Below are positions 35,071 through 43,940 of a stretch of DNA of 64,000 nt, one piece after another. The stretch covers positions 72,568 through 136,567 of the forward strand of contig CAZCBX010000005.1 of NCBI GenBank assembly GCA_964497185.1, read 5' to 3'. A model generated the notes under the pieces. The model saw nothing but the letters and a program-made list of their open reading frames with translations. It was not told the origin of the DNA and did no database searches. Every line of letters starts with the position of its first letter. Positions within the stretch are counted from its first letter, which is position 1. The DNA is from CAZCBX01 sp964497185. Its GTDB lineage: Bacteria; Bdellovibrionota_G; JALEGL01; JAGRMV01. A program made the translations under genes and the position numbers.

Positions 35071-36525
35071 TTAGCGTCCTCGATAGTTGGGCGTTTCTTT
35101 GGTGATGCTTACGTCATGCACATGACTTTCAGCCAAACCAGCTTCGGTGATTTTAATAAATTCCGCATTTTCTTGAAGACTGTGGATGTCTTTGGCGCCT
35201 GTATAACCCATCCCAGCACGCAGGCCCCCAACCAACTGATGAATCGTGACCGACAGCGCGCCTTTGTAAGGAACCCGACCTTCAACCCCTTCGGGCACCA
35301 GTTTGCTCTCGCGGGTGGCCTTGTTTTGAAAATACCGATCCGCCGAGCCGCCTTTCATCGCGCCCAAACTGCCCATGCCCCGATAGCTTTTGTAAGTTCG
35401 GCCTTGGTACAATATTTCTTCGCCCGGCGCTTCGTCGGTGCCTGCAAAAAGAGAACCCACCATCACCGCGTTGGCTCCAGCGGCCAGTGCTTTGACCACA
35501 TCGCCCGAATATTTGATGCCGCCATCGGCAATGACGGGAATGTTGCTTTTTTTGGCCTGCTCTGCCACATCCATGATGGCGGTCAGTTGGGGCACACCAA
35601 TGCCCGCAATGATGCGCGTGGTGCAAATGGAACCTGGCCCGATGCCCACCTTAATGCAGTTGGCGCCGGCATCGATTAAGGCGCGCGCGGCTTGAGCGGT
35701 GGCAATGTTGCCTGCCATGATTTCTTGCTCTGGATAGGCTTGACGGACACGGGCCACAAAATCAATGACGGCTTGGGAGTGACCATGGGCGGTATCGATG
35801 ACGAGCATGTCGACACCCGCTTCAATCAGGGCTTGCGCCCGTTCAAAATGGCCTTGGCCCGCGCCCACGGCTGCGCCTACAATGAGGCGTCCTTGCGTGT
35901 CTTTGCAAGCCAGAGGAAACTCAATGTTTTTCTTTAAATCTCGAATGGTGATCAAGCCTTTTAAAGCCTGTTGCTCGCCCACAATCAGCAGCTTTTCAAT
36001 GCGGTGTTCGTGCAAAATTTCTTTGGCTTGTTCCAGCGTGGTGCCTTCAGGGGCGGTGATGAGTTTGCGGGTCATAATATTGGACACCGGTTGGTCCAAA
36101 TTGGTTTCAAATTGCAAATCTCGGTTGGTTAAAATGCCCACCAACTTGCCATCATCCACGACGGGAATGCCGCTGATATTGTGACGTTCCATCCATTCGA
36201 TGGCCACATGCACTTGTTGGTCTGATGTGATGGTGATGGGGTCACTGATCATGCCGCTTTCTGATTTTTTAACTTTTTTTACTTCGGCGGCTTGCTGTTC
36301 GATGGTTAAATTTCGATGAATGACGCCCAAACCGCCTTCTTGAGCCATGCGAATGGCCATGCGGGCTTCTGTAACGGTGTCCATTGCGGCTGAAAGTAAA
36401 GGGGTATTTAACGTAATGCTGGGACTGATTTGGGTGCCAACGTGTACATCCTTTGGATATACTTGACTGGCTTGGGGTTTGAGGAGAACGTCTTGAAAAG
36501 AATATGCTTCGGTGATCTGTGCCAT
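35071..36525 (-). CDS. guaB: IMP dehydrogenase
   Basis: NAD-dependent oxidation of IMP to XMP, the committed step to guanine nucleotides. The 484-residue protein has the TIM barrel with two inserted CBS domains (about residues 90-205), the catalytic loop IKVGIGPGSICTTR with its Cys and the flap AMKGGSADRYFQ. The length is standard. The start MAQITEAYSFQDVLLKP fits the family. It is followed directly by guaA. Confidence 0.96.
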   Translation of the reverse strand: MAQITEAYSFQDVLLKPQASQVYPKDVHVGTQISPSITLNTPLLSAAMDTVTEARMAIRMAQEGGLGVIHRNLTIEQQAAEVKKVKKSESGMISDPITITSDQQVHVAIEWMERHNISGIPVVDDGKLVGILTNRDLQFETNLDQPVSNIMTRKLITAPEGTTLEQAKEILHEHRIEKLLIVGEQQALKGLITIRDLKKNIEFPLACKDTQGRLIVGAAVGAGQGHFERAQALIEAGVDMLVIDTAHGHSQAVIDFVARVRQAYPEQEIMAGNIATAQAARALIDAGANCIKVGIGPGSICTTRIIAGIGVPQLTAIMDVAEQAKKSNIPVIADGGIKYSGDVVKALAAGANAVMVGSLFAGTDEAPGEEILYQGRTYKSYRGMGSLGAMKGGSADRYFQNKATRESKLVPEGVEGRVPYKGALSVTIHQLVGGLRAGMGYTGAKDIHSLQENAEFIKITEAGLAESHVHDVSITKETPNYRGR

Positions 36526-36824
36526 GGCGACTTATATATCAGTTTTTTAAAAAATGCTAGGGGGCATTGGCGTCTTTTGCCTTGGGCTTTTTGATTTTAT
36601 AGGCGTTACGTTTTGAGCTTTTTGGGCTTGAAGCTCGCTAGTCCTCGCTTACGCTGCGGAGACGCTCGCTTCAAGCCCAAAAAGCACCCGACACTCATTT
36701 GAAGAGAAGGTGGATGATAGGTGTAGAAACAAACGCCAGCCCCAAAGGCCTCACGGACGTTAAACAGATTCTCTGCAACGAACGGAGCTTGTCGAAAAGA
36801 TATCTTGGTGATAGTTTCTGCTTC
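36526..36824. other. Divergent 299-bp intergenic region with repeat copy C
   Basis: Lies between minus-strand guaB and the plus-strand AI-2E permease gene. It holds one palindromic repeat (36617-36685) and otherwise no gene. An open frame on the plus strand from 36699 runs into the permease without a membrane or protein-like N-terminus; I regard it as non-coding. Confidence 0.6.
36617..36685 (+). repeat. Palindromic repeat, copy C
   Basis: The core at 36635-36667 differs by one base from the cores at 9032-9064 and 9191-9223. It lies between perfect 18-bp inverted arms (36617-36634 and 36668-36685, GCTTTTTGGGCTTGAAGC). The arms resemble those of copy A but not copy B. Confidence 0.9.
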
Positions 36825-37829
36825 ATGCCACAGCAAACGACGGTCGAGAGAATCAATCACATTTGTATTATTATTTTGGCTTGTGTGGCGTTGATGGGTG
36901 CGTTGATTTATACGCGGACCATTTTGGTTCCGTTTGTTTTTGCCTTTTTTTTGTACACCATTTTGTCGTCTGGGGTGCGCTGGCTTCGGTCTTTTTTGCA
37001 TATTCAAAAATGGGTGTCGGTTTCGCTTATGTTGTTTTTGCTTTGCCTGCTGTTTGTTGGCCTTTTTGGCTCCATGATTTCATCGGTGGAAGAATTTGTT
37101 CGCGGCGCCAATCAATATCAGGCTCGTTTTATGGAGTTTTTGGTTTGGGTGGAGCGCCAGGCGTTGACGTATGGCTTTGAATGGGAAAATCAGTTTTCCG
37201 ACAATCTTACCAAATTGCCTTTGTTCGATTATGCAAAAAACCTTACAGGATCTTTGGTTGGTTTTTTGGGCACGAGTTTTTTGGTGTTGTTGATGACTTT
37301 TTTTATGATCATCGGTGAACGAAAGGGAGAAATCGAAAACTCTTTTTTGCAGGAAATGCACCGCGGAATTTCTAGCTACATTTCGATTAAAACGGCTGTG
37401 TCGCTCATTACTGGCTTCCTTGTGTGGTTGGTGCTGACTTTTTTCCATGTAGAAATGGCCTTTTTATTCGGCGTACTCACGGTGCTGTTAAACTACATTC
37501 CGAGCTTGGGCTCTTTGATTGCCACCGTGGTGCCTTTGCCGATTATTTTGCTTCAGTATGGCATCAGTGCCAAAGCGGTTATCATTGTTGTTCTGCTTGC
37601 GTGCATTCAACTGTTGCTTGGCAACGTCATCGAGCCCAAATGGATGGGCGAAAATTTGGATCTACACCCGGTAACGGTGCTGGTGTTTTTGCTTTTTTGG
37701 GGCCTTGTGTGGGGTGTGCCCGGCATGTTTTTGGCGGTGCCCATTACGGCCATGCTCAAAATCATTCTGATGCGCATTGAAGCTACGCGGGATTGGGCAG
37801 AAGTCTTGAGTGGACGAATTCCCAAATAA
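36825..37829 (+). CDS. AI-2E family transporter / PurR-type permease
   Basis: A 334-residue inner-membrane protein with about eight membrane segments. The family region is clear at the C-terminal half: FGVLTVLLNYIPSLGSLIATVVP and NVIEPKWMGENLDLHPVTVLVFLLFWGLVWGVPGMFLAVPI. Members include E. coli TqsA and several sodium/proton antiporters, so the substrate cannot be named. I chose the ATG at 36825 because upstream codons look non-coding. Confidence 0.85.
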   Translation: MPQQTTVERINHICIIILACVALMGALIYTRTILVPFVFAFFLYTILSSGVRWLRSFLHIQKWVSVSLMLFLLCLLFVGLFGSMISSVEEFVRGANQYQARFMEFLVWVERQALTYGFEWENQFSDNLTKLPLFDYAKNLTGSLVGFLGTSFLVLLMTFFMIIGERKGEIENSFLQEMHRGISSYISIKTAVSLITGFLVWLVLTFFHVEMAFLFGVLTVLLNYIPSLGSLIATVVPLPIILLQYGISAKAVIIVVLLACIQLLLGNVIEPKWMGENLDLHPVTVLVFLLFWGLVWGVPGMFLAVPITAMLKIILMRIEATRDWAEVLSGRIPK

Positions 37830-37908
37830 TCGCTATATTGACTCGTTTTTAAAACCCGCGCTGCATGCTTGCGCGATAAGACTCACAACCATCAGATAAG
37901 CCGTTTGT

Positions 37909-39459
37909 ATGAACAACACACCTTTTTACATCACCACCCCTATTTATTATGTGAATGACTATCCACATATCGGTCATGCCTACACGACGGTGGCAGCCGA
38001 TGTCATGGCGCGATACCACCGATTGATGGGCAAGCCAGTTTACTTTTTAACCGGAACCGATGAACATGGGCAAAAAATTCAAAGAACCGCCGCAAAAAAC
38101 GAAGAAACGCCCATTGATTTGGCCAATCGTGTGGTCCAGCGCTTTGAAAAACTCTGGCAGGTATTGAATATCTCTCATGACGATTTTATTCGCACTACGC
38201 AAATGCGTCATAAAAAGGGTGCCTTGGAACTTTTTCAACGCTGCTTCGACAATGGCGATATTTACCCGGGTCAATATGAGGGATGGTACGCCGTCAACGA
38301 CGAAGAGTTTTTGACTGAAACACAAGTTCAGGAAATGGGTCTGGAAAAACTGGAGGCCGATCCCAACATCATTCGGCTTAAAGAAACCACCTATTATTTT
38401 CGACTCTCCAAATATCAAGATGCACTATTGGCGCATTTGGATCAACATCCAGAATTTGTTCAACCTGAAGCGAGGCGCAATGAAGTGCGTCGATTTATCG
38501 AGCAAGGGTTAAAAGATCTATCCATCAGTCGCACCTCTTTTGATTGGGGCATCGCTCTGCCTCAGGACGACAAGCATGTCATGTACGTATGGATGGATGC
38601 ATTAAGCAATTATATTACCGCTTTGGGCTTTGGACAGAATCAAGAAAAAATGAACACCTTTTGGCCTGCGTCCGTACACATGGTGGGCAAAGACATTCTT
38701 CGTTTTCACGCCATTTTCTGGCCAGCCTTTTTGTTATCCGCTGGTTTGCCATTGCCCAAAACGGTTTTTGCGCACGGTTGGTGGACAGTGGAAGGCGAAA
38801 AAATGTCCAAATCCAAAGGCAATTTTGTTGATCCTTTTCAGTTTGTAGATGAGTACGGCGCAGATCCGTTTCGTTACTTCTTGCTTCGTGAATTTACCTT
38901 TGGTCAAGATGGCAACTTCAGTCAGGAGCATTTTGTTACCCGTTTGAACACCGAACTGGCCAATGAGCTTGGTAACCTGGTGAGCCGGACCACCAGCATG
39001 GTGAACAAATATTTTGAAGGTGTGCTTCCGCCGTGCAACCAAGATCAGCTCAATGCATGGTTGGCATCCATGCAAACGCATGTGGATGCCTACCATGAAA
39101 AAATGCAAGCGATGCAGTTCGATCAAGCGTTTGGCGCCATTTGGGCCATGGTTCGCAAAGCCAATCAACACATTGAAGCTGAAAAACCATGGGCTTTGGC
39201 CAAAGATGAAAATCAAAAGCCAGCGCTTCAAACATTGATGAATGAGCTGTTGGAAACCATTGCTACGGTTTCGATATTGCTGGCCCCTGTCATGCCTACG
39301 TTTAGTCAAGCCATGCGTGAGAAACTTTCGTTAGTAGCTTTGACGCCCAATGCCGAAGTAAATTATTTTCAATTGGCTCTGCAGCCTCAATTAAAAGTGG
39401 GTGTAAGCATTGAAAAGGGAGAGGCCTTGTTTCAACGCATTGAAACATCCGAACCATAA
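37909..39459 (+). CDS. metG: Methionyl-tRNA synthetase
   Basis: Charges initiator and elongator tRNA-Met. The 516-residue class I enzyme has the HIGH-type motif YPHIGHAYT, the GTDEHGQKI segment and KMSKSKGN. The connective domain lacks the Cys knuckles that bind zinc in the E. coli enzyme (it reads EGWYAVNDEEFLTE), and there is no C-terminal tRNA-binding domain. Both features occur in the short, zinc-free MetRS type. Confidence 0.95.
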   Translation: MNNTPFYITTPIYYVNDYPHIGHAYTTVAADVMARYHRLMGKPVYFLTGTDEHGQKIQRTAAKNEETPIDLANRVVQRFEKLWQVLNISHDDFIRTTQMRHKKGALELFQRCFDNGDIYPGQYEGWYAVNDEEFLTETQVQEMGLEKLEADPNIIRLKETTYYFRLSKYQDALLAHLDQHPEFVQPEARRNEVRRFIEQGLKDLSISRTSFDWGIALPQDDKHVMYVWMDALSNYITALGFGQNQEKMNTFWPASVHMVGKDILRFHAIFWPAFLLSAGLPLPKTVFAHGWWTVEGEKMSKSKGNFVDPFQFVDEYGADPFRYFLLREFTFGQDGNFSQEHFVTRLNTELANELGNLVSRTTSMVNKYFEGVLPPCNQDQLNAWLASMQTHVDAYHEKMQAMQFDQAFGAIWAMVRKANQHIEAEKPWALAKDENQKPALQTLMNELLETIATVSILLAPVMPTFSQAMREKLSLVALTPNAEVNYFQLALQPQLKVGVSIEKGEALFQRIETSEP

Positions 39460-39568
39460 CTGCGGGTAAAATTTCTCAAAATAAATCTTGCCAGGGCATC
39501 AAGTGTGGTAGGGTCAAAAACAATAAGGTTTTGTATAGAAAACAAATTTTTCTAAAAGGAGTAAACAA

Positions 39569-40228
39569 ATGAAAAAAGTAATGACATTGGCATTGTGTGT
39601 ATCCATGGGTGCCATGTTTTCATGTGCAACCAAGTCAGGCACAGGCGCAGCTGTTGGAACAGGTGCAGGTGCAGGTGTGGGTGCAGGTATTGGCGCTTTA
39701 ATTGGCGGTAAAAAAGGCGCAATCATCGGCGCTGGTGTAGGCGGCGTTGCAGGCGGTATGACCGGTGCAGCTGTGGGAGCCAAAATGGATCGCCAAGAAG
39801 CAGAGCTAAAAGAACAAGTTCAAAATGCTGAAATCGAGCGTACTGCCAACAACCAAATCAATGTTCGCTTTGATTCAGGCATTCTTTTTGACACTGGAAG
39901 TGCTGCTTTAAAAATGGACGCCAAAGATTCATTGGATGATTTTGCGAATGTTTTAAGCCAATATCCTGAAAACATTCTTGCCATCGAAGGCCACACCGAC
40001 AGCACAGGTTCAAGAAGTCTTAACGAAAGACTTTCAGAGCAGCGTGCTGCGTCTGTGCGTAACTATTTGCAGATGAACGGTGTAAGCAGTGCGCGCATGA
40101 CCACCCGTGGCTATGCAGACACCATGCCCGTTGCTACCAATGCAACGAGTGAAGGCCGCGCCAAAAATCGTCGCGTTGAAATTAAAATTGTTCAAGAGGT
40201 TCAAGAAGAGACCTCAGAGCAAAATTAA
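39569..40228 (+). CDS. Glycine-zipper OmpA family lipoprotein
   Basis: A 219-residue protein. The signal peptide ends in a lipobox-like MFSC (Cys19). A glycine-zipper membrane-like region follows (about residues 24-70, with many Gly-Ala repeats), then an OmpA domain with the ILFDTGSAALK start and EGHTDSTGSRSLNERLSEQRA. It resembles YiaD-type Pal-like proteins anchoring the outer membrane to peptidoglycan. AAAAGGAGT precedes the ATG, and a good terminator follows. Confidence 0.88.
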   Translation: MKKVMTLALCVSMGAMFSCATKSGTGAAVGTGAGAGVGAGIGALIGGKKGAIIGAGVGGVAGGMTGAAVGAKMDRQEAELKEQVQNAEIERTANNQINVRFDSGILFDTGSAALKMDAKDSLDDFANVLSQYPENILAIEGHTDSTGSRSLNERLSEQRAASVRNYLQMNGVSSARMTTRGYADTMPVATNATSEGRAKNRRVEIKIVQEVQEETSEQN

Positions 40229-40250
40229 GCTCTTTTTTAGATGATGATCA

Positions 40251-40289
40251 AAAACCCGGGCCGGCCCTTAAGCCAGCTCGGGTTTTTTT
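40251..40289 (+). terminator. Rho-independent terminator
   Basis: The A-rich AAAACCCGGGC at 40251-40261 pairs with GCTCGGGTTTT at 40276-40286, followed by a 7-T run (40283-40289). This is a classic intrinsic terminator 22 bp after the OmpA lipoprotein stop. The A-tract on the other side means it could act in both directions. Confidence 0.85.
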
Positions 40290-40433
40290 ATAGAATCATT
40301 TTGGCGCGTTTAAGGGCGGGCGCAAAATAGCTTGCCTGTTTAGCTCCTTCTTGTATGTAATTGTATATGGTACGCACGTACTGATTTGGACCCATGTGAA
40401 TGGTCAAAATGTGAATAAGATAAGTGGATTTAT

Positions 40434-41159
40434 ATGAATGCAGAAATGAAAGATATTGATGTTCGGAGTCGTGCACGCGTTGAGGCGCGGGTCAATATTC
40501 GAATCTTGGGCGTAGACGAGCGAGAAGAAGTGTACGTGGGCAATATTAGCAAAGACGGCTTGTTCATTGAAACCCGCAAATGGAAACCACGTTTGGGACA
40601 TTCGGTTCAACTCTTGATTTCTCTCCACGAGGACTTAGAACCAGTCAAATTTGCCGGGTTTGTTGTGCGTGTTGAAAAAGCAAATCAAATCGGTCAACCC
40701 GAGGGGGTGGCCATCGAGTTTACGAAAATTGAAGCGAAGAAAACCAAACAGTTTGATAAATTTTTAGATGAAGTATTTGAAGGCAAAGGTCTTGGATGTA
40801 GAAAATATCCACGTGCAACCACTCAAATTGACGTTGAAATTAAAAACAAAGAAATTGCTCAGCAAGTTCTATCAGAGAATCTGAGCCAAGGTGGTGCTTT
40901 TTTTAGGATGAAAACGGACCATATGCAGCTGGGTGATATTTTGTCTGTGGTTCTTATTCATCCAACCTCCAAGCGCAAATTTGTTTTAAAGGCCGAGGTG
41001 GTTCATCTTCGAAAAAGCCGAGAGCTGGCCGTGGTTCATTTTGATGAAGGCATTGGCGTTCAATTTGTTGATTTATCAGAAGTTCGAAAACAAGATTTGC
41101 AGGTTTTTTTAAAAAGCATTGTCTCATCCAAAAAGCGAAAACCACGCATAAAGGATTAA
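40434..41159 (+). CDS. Tandem PilZ-domain protein, probable c-di-GMP receptor
   Basis: A 241-residue cytoplasmic protein made of two PilZ domains. Domain 1 (about residues 12-100) has RVEAR and NISKDG; domain 2 (about 122-225) has RKYPR and NLSQGG. Both therefore keep the RxxxR and [D/N]xSxxG motifs needed to bind cyclic di-GMP. No output domain is attached. It starts the def-fmt-PASTA-rpe gene row, 5 bp before def, an unusual partner for translation genes. Confidence 0.85.
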   Translation: MNAEMKDIDVRSRARVEARVNIRILGVDEREEVYVGNISKDGLFIETRKWKPRLGHSVQLLISLHEDLEPVKFAGFVVRVEKANQIGQPEGVAIEFTKIEAKKTKQFDKFLDEVFEGKGLGCRKYPRATTQIDVEIKNKEIAQQVLSENLSQGGAFFRMKTDHMQLGDILSVVLIHPTSKRKFVLKAEVVHLRKSRELAVVHFDEGIGVQFVDLSEVRKQDLQVFLKSIVSSKKRKPRIKD

Positions 41160-41164
41160 TTTTC

Positions 41165-41680
41165 ATGGCCCTTCGAGACATCCTTACCTATCCGGATCCT
41201 CGACTGCTGAAAAAAGCAAAACCTGTTTCGAAGTTTGACCAAAGCATCCAACAACTTACAAAAGATATGCTCGAAACCATGCACCACGCCAACGGCATTG
41301 GCTTGGCAGCGCCACAAGTTGGTGTCTTACTGAATATCATCGTTGGCAGCGTGCCCAAGGAGCAACAGAAAACCAAACAGTACGTTTTATGCAATCCTCG
41401 CATTGTTGAAGGTCAGGGCAAAACAGCCGTAGAAGAAGCATGTCTTAGTTTGCCGGGCTTTTATCTGGAGGTGACGCGTCATGAAAAAATATGGCTTCAG
41501 GCCAAAGACCCTTCGGGAAATGATTTTTCAATGGAAGCCGATGGTTTGTTGGCAATCTGTATCCAACATGAAATGGATCACTTGGAAGGTCGTTTGCTTG
41601 TACACCATGCCAGTTCATTAAAACGAGGTCTTTATCGTAAAAAACAAATAAAATTAAAAAAACAGGCGCTTGCAACATGA
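41165..41680 (+). CDS. def: Peptide deformylase
   Basis: Removes the formyl group from N-terminal methionine. The 171-residue protein has the three motifs GIGLAAPQVGV, EACLSLPG (Cys metal ligand; the family usually reads EGCLS) and QHEMDHLEG (HExxH metal site). A Lys-rich C-terminal tail follows. The stop overlaps fmt by 4 bp (ATGA), the usual def-fmt coupling. Confidence 0.95.
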   Translation: MALRDILTYPDPRLLKKAKPVSKFDQSIQQLTKDMLETMHHANGIGLAAPQVGVLLNIIVGSVPKEQQKTKQYVLCNPRIVEGQGKTAVEEACLSLPGFYLEVTRHEKIWLQAKDPSGNDFSMEADGLLAICIQHEMDHLEGRLLVHHASSLKRGLYRKKQIKLKKQALAT

Positions 41681-42606
41681 TCATGCGCAGAAACATTGTG
41701 TATTTCGGCACACCTGAATTTGCCCTAGCGCCTTTGCAAGCGCTACTTTCTCAAGGGCGGACCATCGAGCTCGTGGTGTCTCAACCTGACCGGCCGTCAG
41801 GGCGTGGTAAAAAAATAAAAGCTTGTCCTGTCAAAGCATGCGCCATGGCCCATGACTTAAATCATTGGCAGCCTGAAAAAATTCTAAGAGCGGATCAGTC
41901 CAAGTGGCAAAAATTGAAAGACTGTATTTTTGTCGTTTGCGCTTATGGTAAAATTTTACCCCAATGGTTGTTGGATATTCCCTATGAAATTATCAACATC
42001 CACGCGTCTCTGCTGCCTGAATACCGAGGCGCATCGCCCATTCAAAAAGCCATTGAAGATGGTAAAAAAGAAACAGGCATTTCTATCATGCGTCTGGTAG
42101 CCCAAATGGATGCGGGGGATGTACTTTTTCAAAAAAAAGTTCTCATTGCACCTGACGATAACCTTGGATCATTGACCGAAAAGCTGTCAAAGCTGGGTGC
42201 ACAGTTTTTAGAATCTGCGCTGCTGCAAATTGAGCAAGGCGAGGCACAATGGACACGGCAAGATCCCGATAAAGTCACCTACGCGCCCAAAATAGATATC
42301 AAGAATGGCCATATCGACTGGAATCAATCGGCGCAAAAAGTTCATGATTTTATAAGGTCTATTTCCCCCTCTCCTGGGGCTTTTGCATTTCAAGACCAAG
42401 AAAAAATAAAAATTCTCGAAACCTCCTTAACGGGAGAAATATGCAATCAAACGCCGGGCACCTTGCTACGTCATAAAAAAGCCTTATGGGTGGCCACAGA
42501 AGATGAATGGATTTCCATCGTGCGGCTGCAAAAACCGGGTAAAGCGGTTTGGCCCATTATGAATTACTTAAATGGTGATCGAAGTGGTGCGCAAAGATGG
42601 CAATGA
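41677..42606 (+). CDS. fmt: Methionyl-tRNA formyltransferase
   Basis: Formylates Met-tRNA for initiation. The 309-residue protein has a Rossmann-like N-terminal domain (VYFGTPEFALAPL), the catalytic region NIHASLLPEYRGASPIQKAI and GISIMRLVAQMDAGD, and a C-terminal OB domain. The start overlaps def by 4 bp; an ATG two codons later is also possible. The end overlaps the PASTA gene by 10 bp. Confidence 0.95.
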   Translation: MIMRRNIVYFGTPEFALAPLQALLSQGRTIELVVSQPDRPSGRGKKIKACPVKACAMAHDLNHWQPEKILRADQSKWQKLKDCIFVVCAYGKILPQWLLDIPYEIINIHASLLPEYRGASPIQKAIEDGKKETGISIMRLVAQMDAGDVLFQKKVLIAPDDNLGSLTEKLSKLGAQFLESALLQIEQGEAQWTRQDPDKVTYAPKIDIKNGHIDWNQSAQKVHDFIRSISPSPGAFAFQDQEKIKILETSLTGEICNQTPGTLLRHKKALWVATEDEWISIVRLQKPGKAVWPIMNYLNGDRSGAQRWQ

Positions 42607-43283
42607 AAGCGAGCCGCATTGTGGCGCATCTGCTTTTTTTCTTGAGTGTGCTGGTACTTTCATTTCTATTTTTTTTACAGCTGTGGGTGCAAGATGCTTC
42701 AGACATTGTTGTTCCCAATTTCGAAGGAATGACGGCAACAGAGGCGCGCGAAAAAGCCAGCGAATTGGGAATTAATATTCAAAGAGCGCCGGATGAGTTC
42801 AGCATTGAGTTTAATGAAGGAAGGGTGATTCGACAAAAACCAGCATCGGGTGGTACCGTTGTGCAAGGAAGAAATATTCATCTTACATTTTCAAAAGGAT
42901 TAAAGGATAATTGGACCCAGGAGTGGATAGGTAAGCCCTGGCAAGATGCCGTTTTTGCCATTGAAAAAATGAATGCAAAGATTGAAATGTTTGAAACCTG
43001 TCAACCTTCAGAGCCTGAAAACATCATTGCGCTTACACATGATGATATAAATTCTGTGATCCGTGTTTTGTTAAGCAAAAAAAATTGTGGTGAAGGTTGG
43101 ATCGTGAAAGAGTTTGGCTCCAACCAATATCGTGATACTTATAAAAGGGAATTTGAAGATAAAAATATATCTCTACAGTGGGCCAGCGGTTTAAGTGAAA
43201 GAGATTTGGTTCAAACCAATCCACCAGCTGGCGCAGTCATTTATCCTGGCGATACGCTTTGGGTTCGAAAGGCAACACAATGA
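42597..43283 (+). CDS. Membrane-anchored PASTA-domain protein
   Basis: A 228-residue protein with one N-terminal membrane anchor (about residues 8-30) and PASTA units: a clear one at VVPNFEGMTATEAREKASELG...VIRQKPASGGTVVQGRNIHLTFSKG (about 37-100), a weaker middle part and a C-terminal TNPPAGAVIYPGDTLWV. PASTA domains bind peptidoglycan fragments. There is no kinase or transpeptidase domain. It overlaps fmt by 10 bp and rpe by 4 bp. Confidence 0.82.
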   Translation: MAMKASRIVAHLLFFLSVLVLSFLFFLQLWVQDASDIVVPNFEGMTATEAREKASELGINIQRAPDEFSIEFNEGRVIRQKPASGGTVVQGRNIHLTFSKGLKDNWTQEWIGKPWQDAVFAIEKMNAKIEMFETCQPSEPENIIALTHDDINSVIRVLLSKKNCGEGWIVKEFGSNQYRDTYKREFEDKNISLQWASGLSERDLVQTNPPAGAVIYPGDTLWVRKATQ

Positions 43284-43936
43284 AAAAAATTGCTCCATCT
43301 ATCTTATCAGCAGATTTTGCACATTTGGCCGATGAAATTCAAGCAGTTGAAAAAGCCGGCGCAGACTGGGTTCATGTTGATGTCATGGATGGTCATTTTG
43401 TGCCCAATTTAACCATTGGACCGCCCGTTGTAAAAAGCATTCGAAAAATCACAGACAAACCCCTGGATGTTCATTTGATGATCGAAAAACCCGAACAGTA
43501 CATCCCTGAATTCATAGACGCGGGTGCGGATATCATTTCTGTTCATCCAGAAGCAACACCCCACATCCAAAGAGCTTTAAGCATGATCAGAGAAGGGGGC
43601 GCCAAAGCAGGTTTGGCCTTAAATCCAGCAACACCTCTTTTTGTGCTGGATCACATATGGGATGATATCGATATGATCTTGCTGATGACGGTCAATCCGG
43701 GCTTTGGAGGCCAAGCGTTTATTCCGGAGATGAAACAAAAAATTATGACGTGCAAGAAAAAGCTTATGCGTATAAACCCAGACATACTCATCGAAATTGA
43801 TGGGGGTGTGGGGCTTTCCAATATTGAAGAACTATCCAAAGCCGGTGCGGACGTATTTGTATCGGGCTCTGCCATATTTAATAACAAGGAATATGAAACC
43901 GTCATTCAAGAAATGAAAGCAAAGATTGCGCAATAG
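43280..43936 (+). CDS. rpe: Ribulose-phosphate 3-epimerase
   Basis: Interconverts ribulose 5-phosphate and xylulose 5-phosphate. The 218-residue TIM barrel has APSILSADF, HVDVMDGHFVPNLT (metal His/Asp), DVHLMIEKPE, MTVNPGFGGQAF and EIDGGV. The ATG at 43280 overlaps the PASTA stop by 4 bp, fixing the start. It ends 4 bp from the stop of a convergent gene, with no obvious terminator. Confidence 0.96.
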   Translation: MKKIAPSILSADFAHLADEIQAVEKAGADWVHVDVMDGHFVPNLTIGPPVVKSIRKITDKPLDVHLMIEKPEQYIPEFIDAGADIISVHPEATPHIQRALSMIREGGAKAGLALNPATPLFVLDHIWDDIDMILLMTVNPGFGGQAFIPEMKQKIMTCKKKLMRINPDILIEIDGGVGLSNIEELSKAGADVFVSGSAIFNNKEYETVIQEMKAKIAQ

Positions 43937-43940
43937 GTTT

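Noticed and set aside
36699..36824. 42-codon N-terminal extension of the AI-2E permease
   Set aside because: The extension is not membrane-like or family-like and begins next to repeat copy C; the ATG at 36825 gives the usual start.
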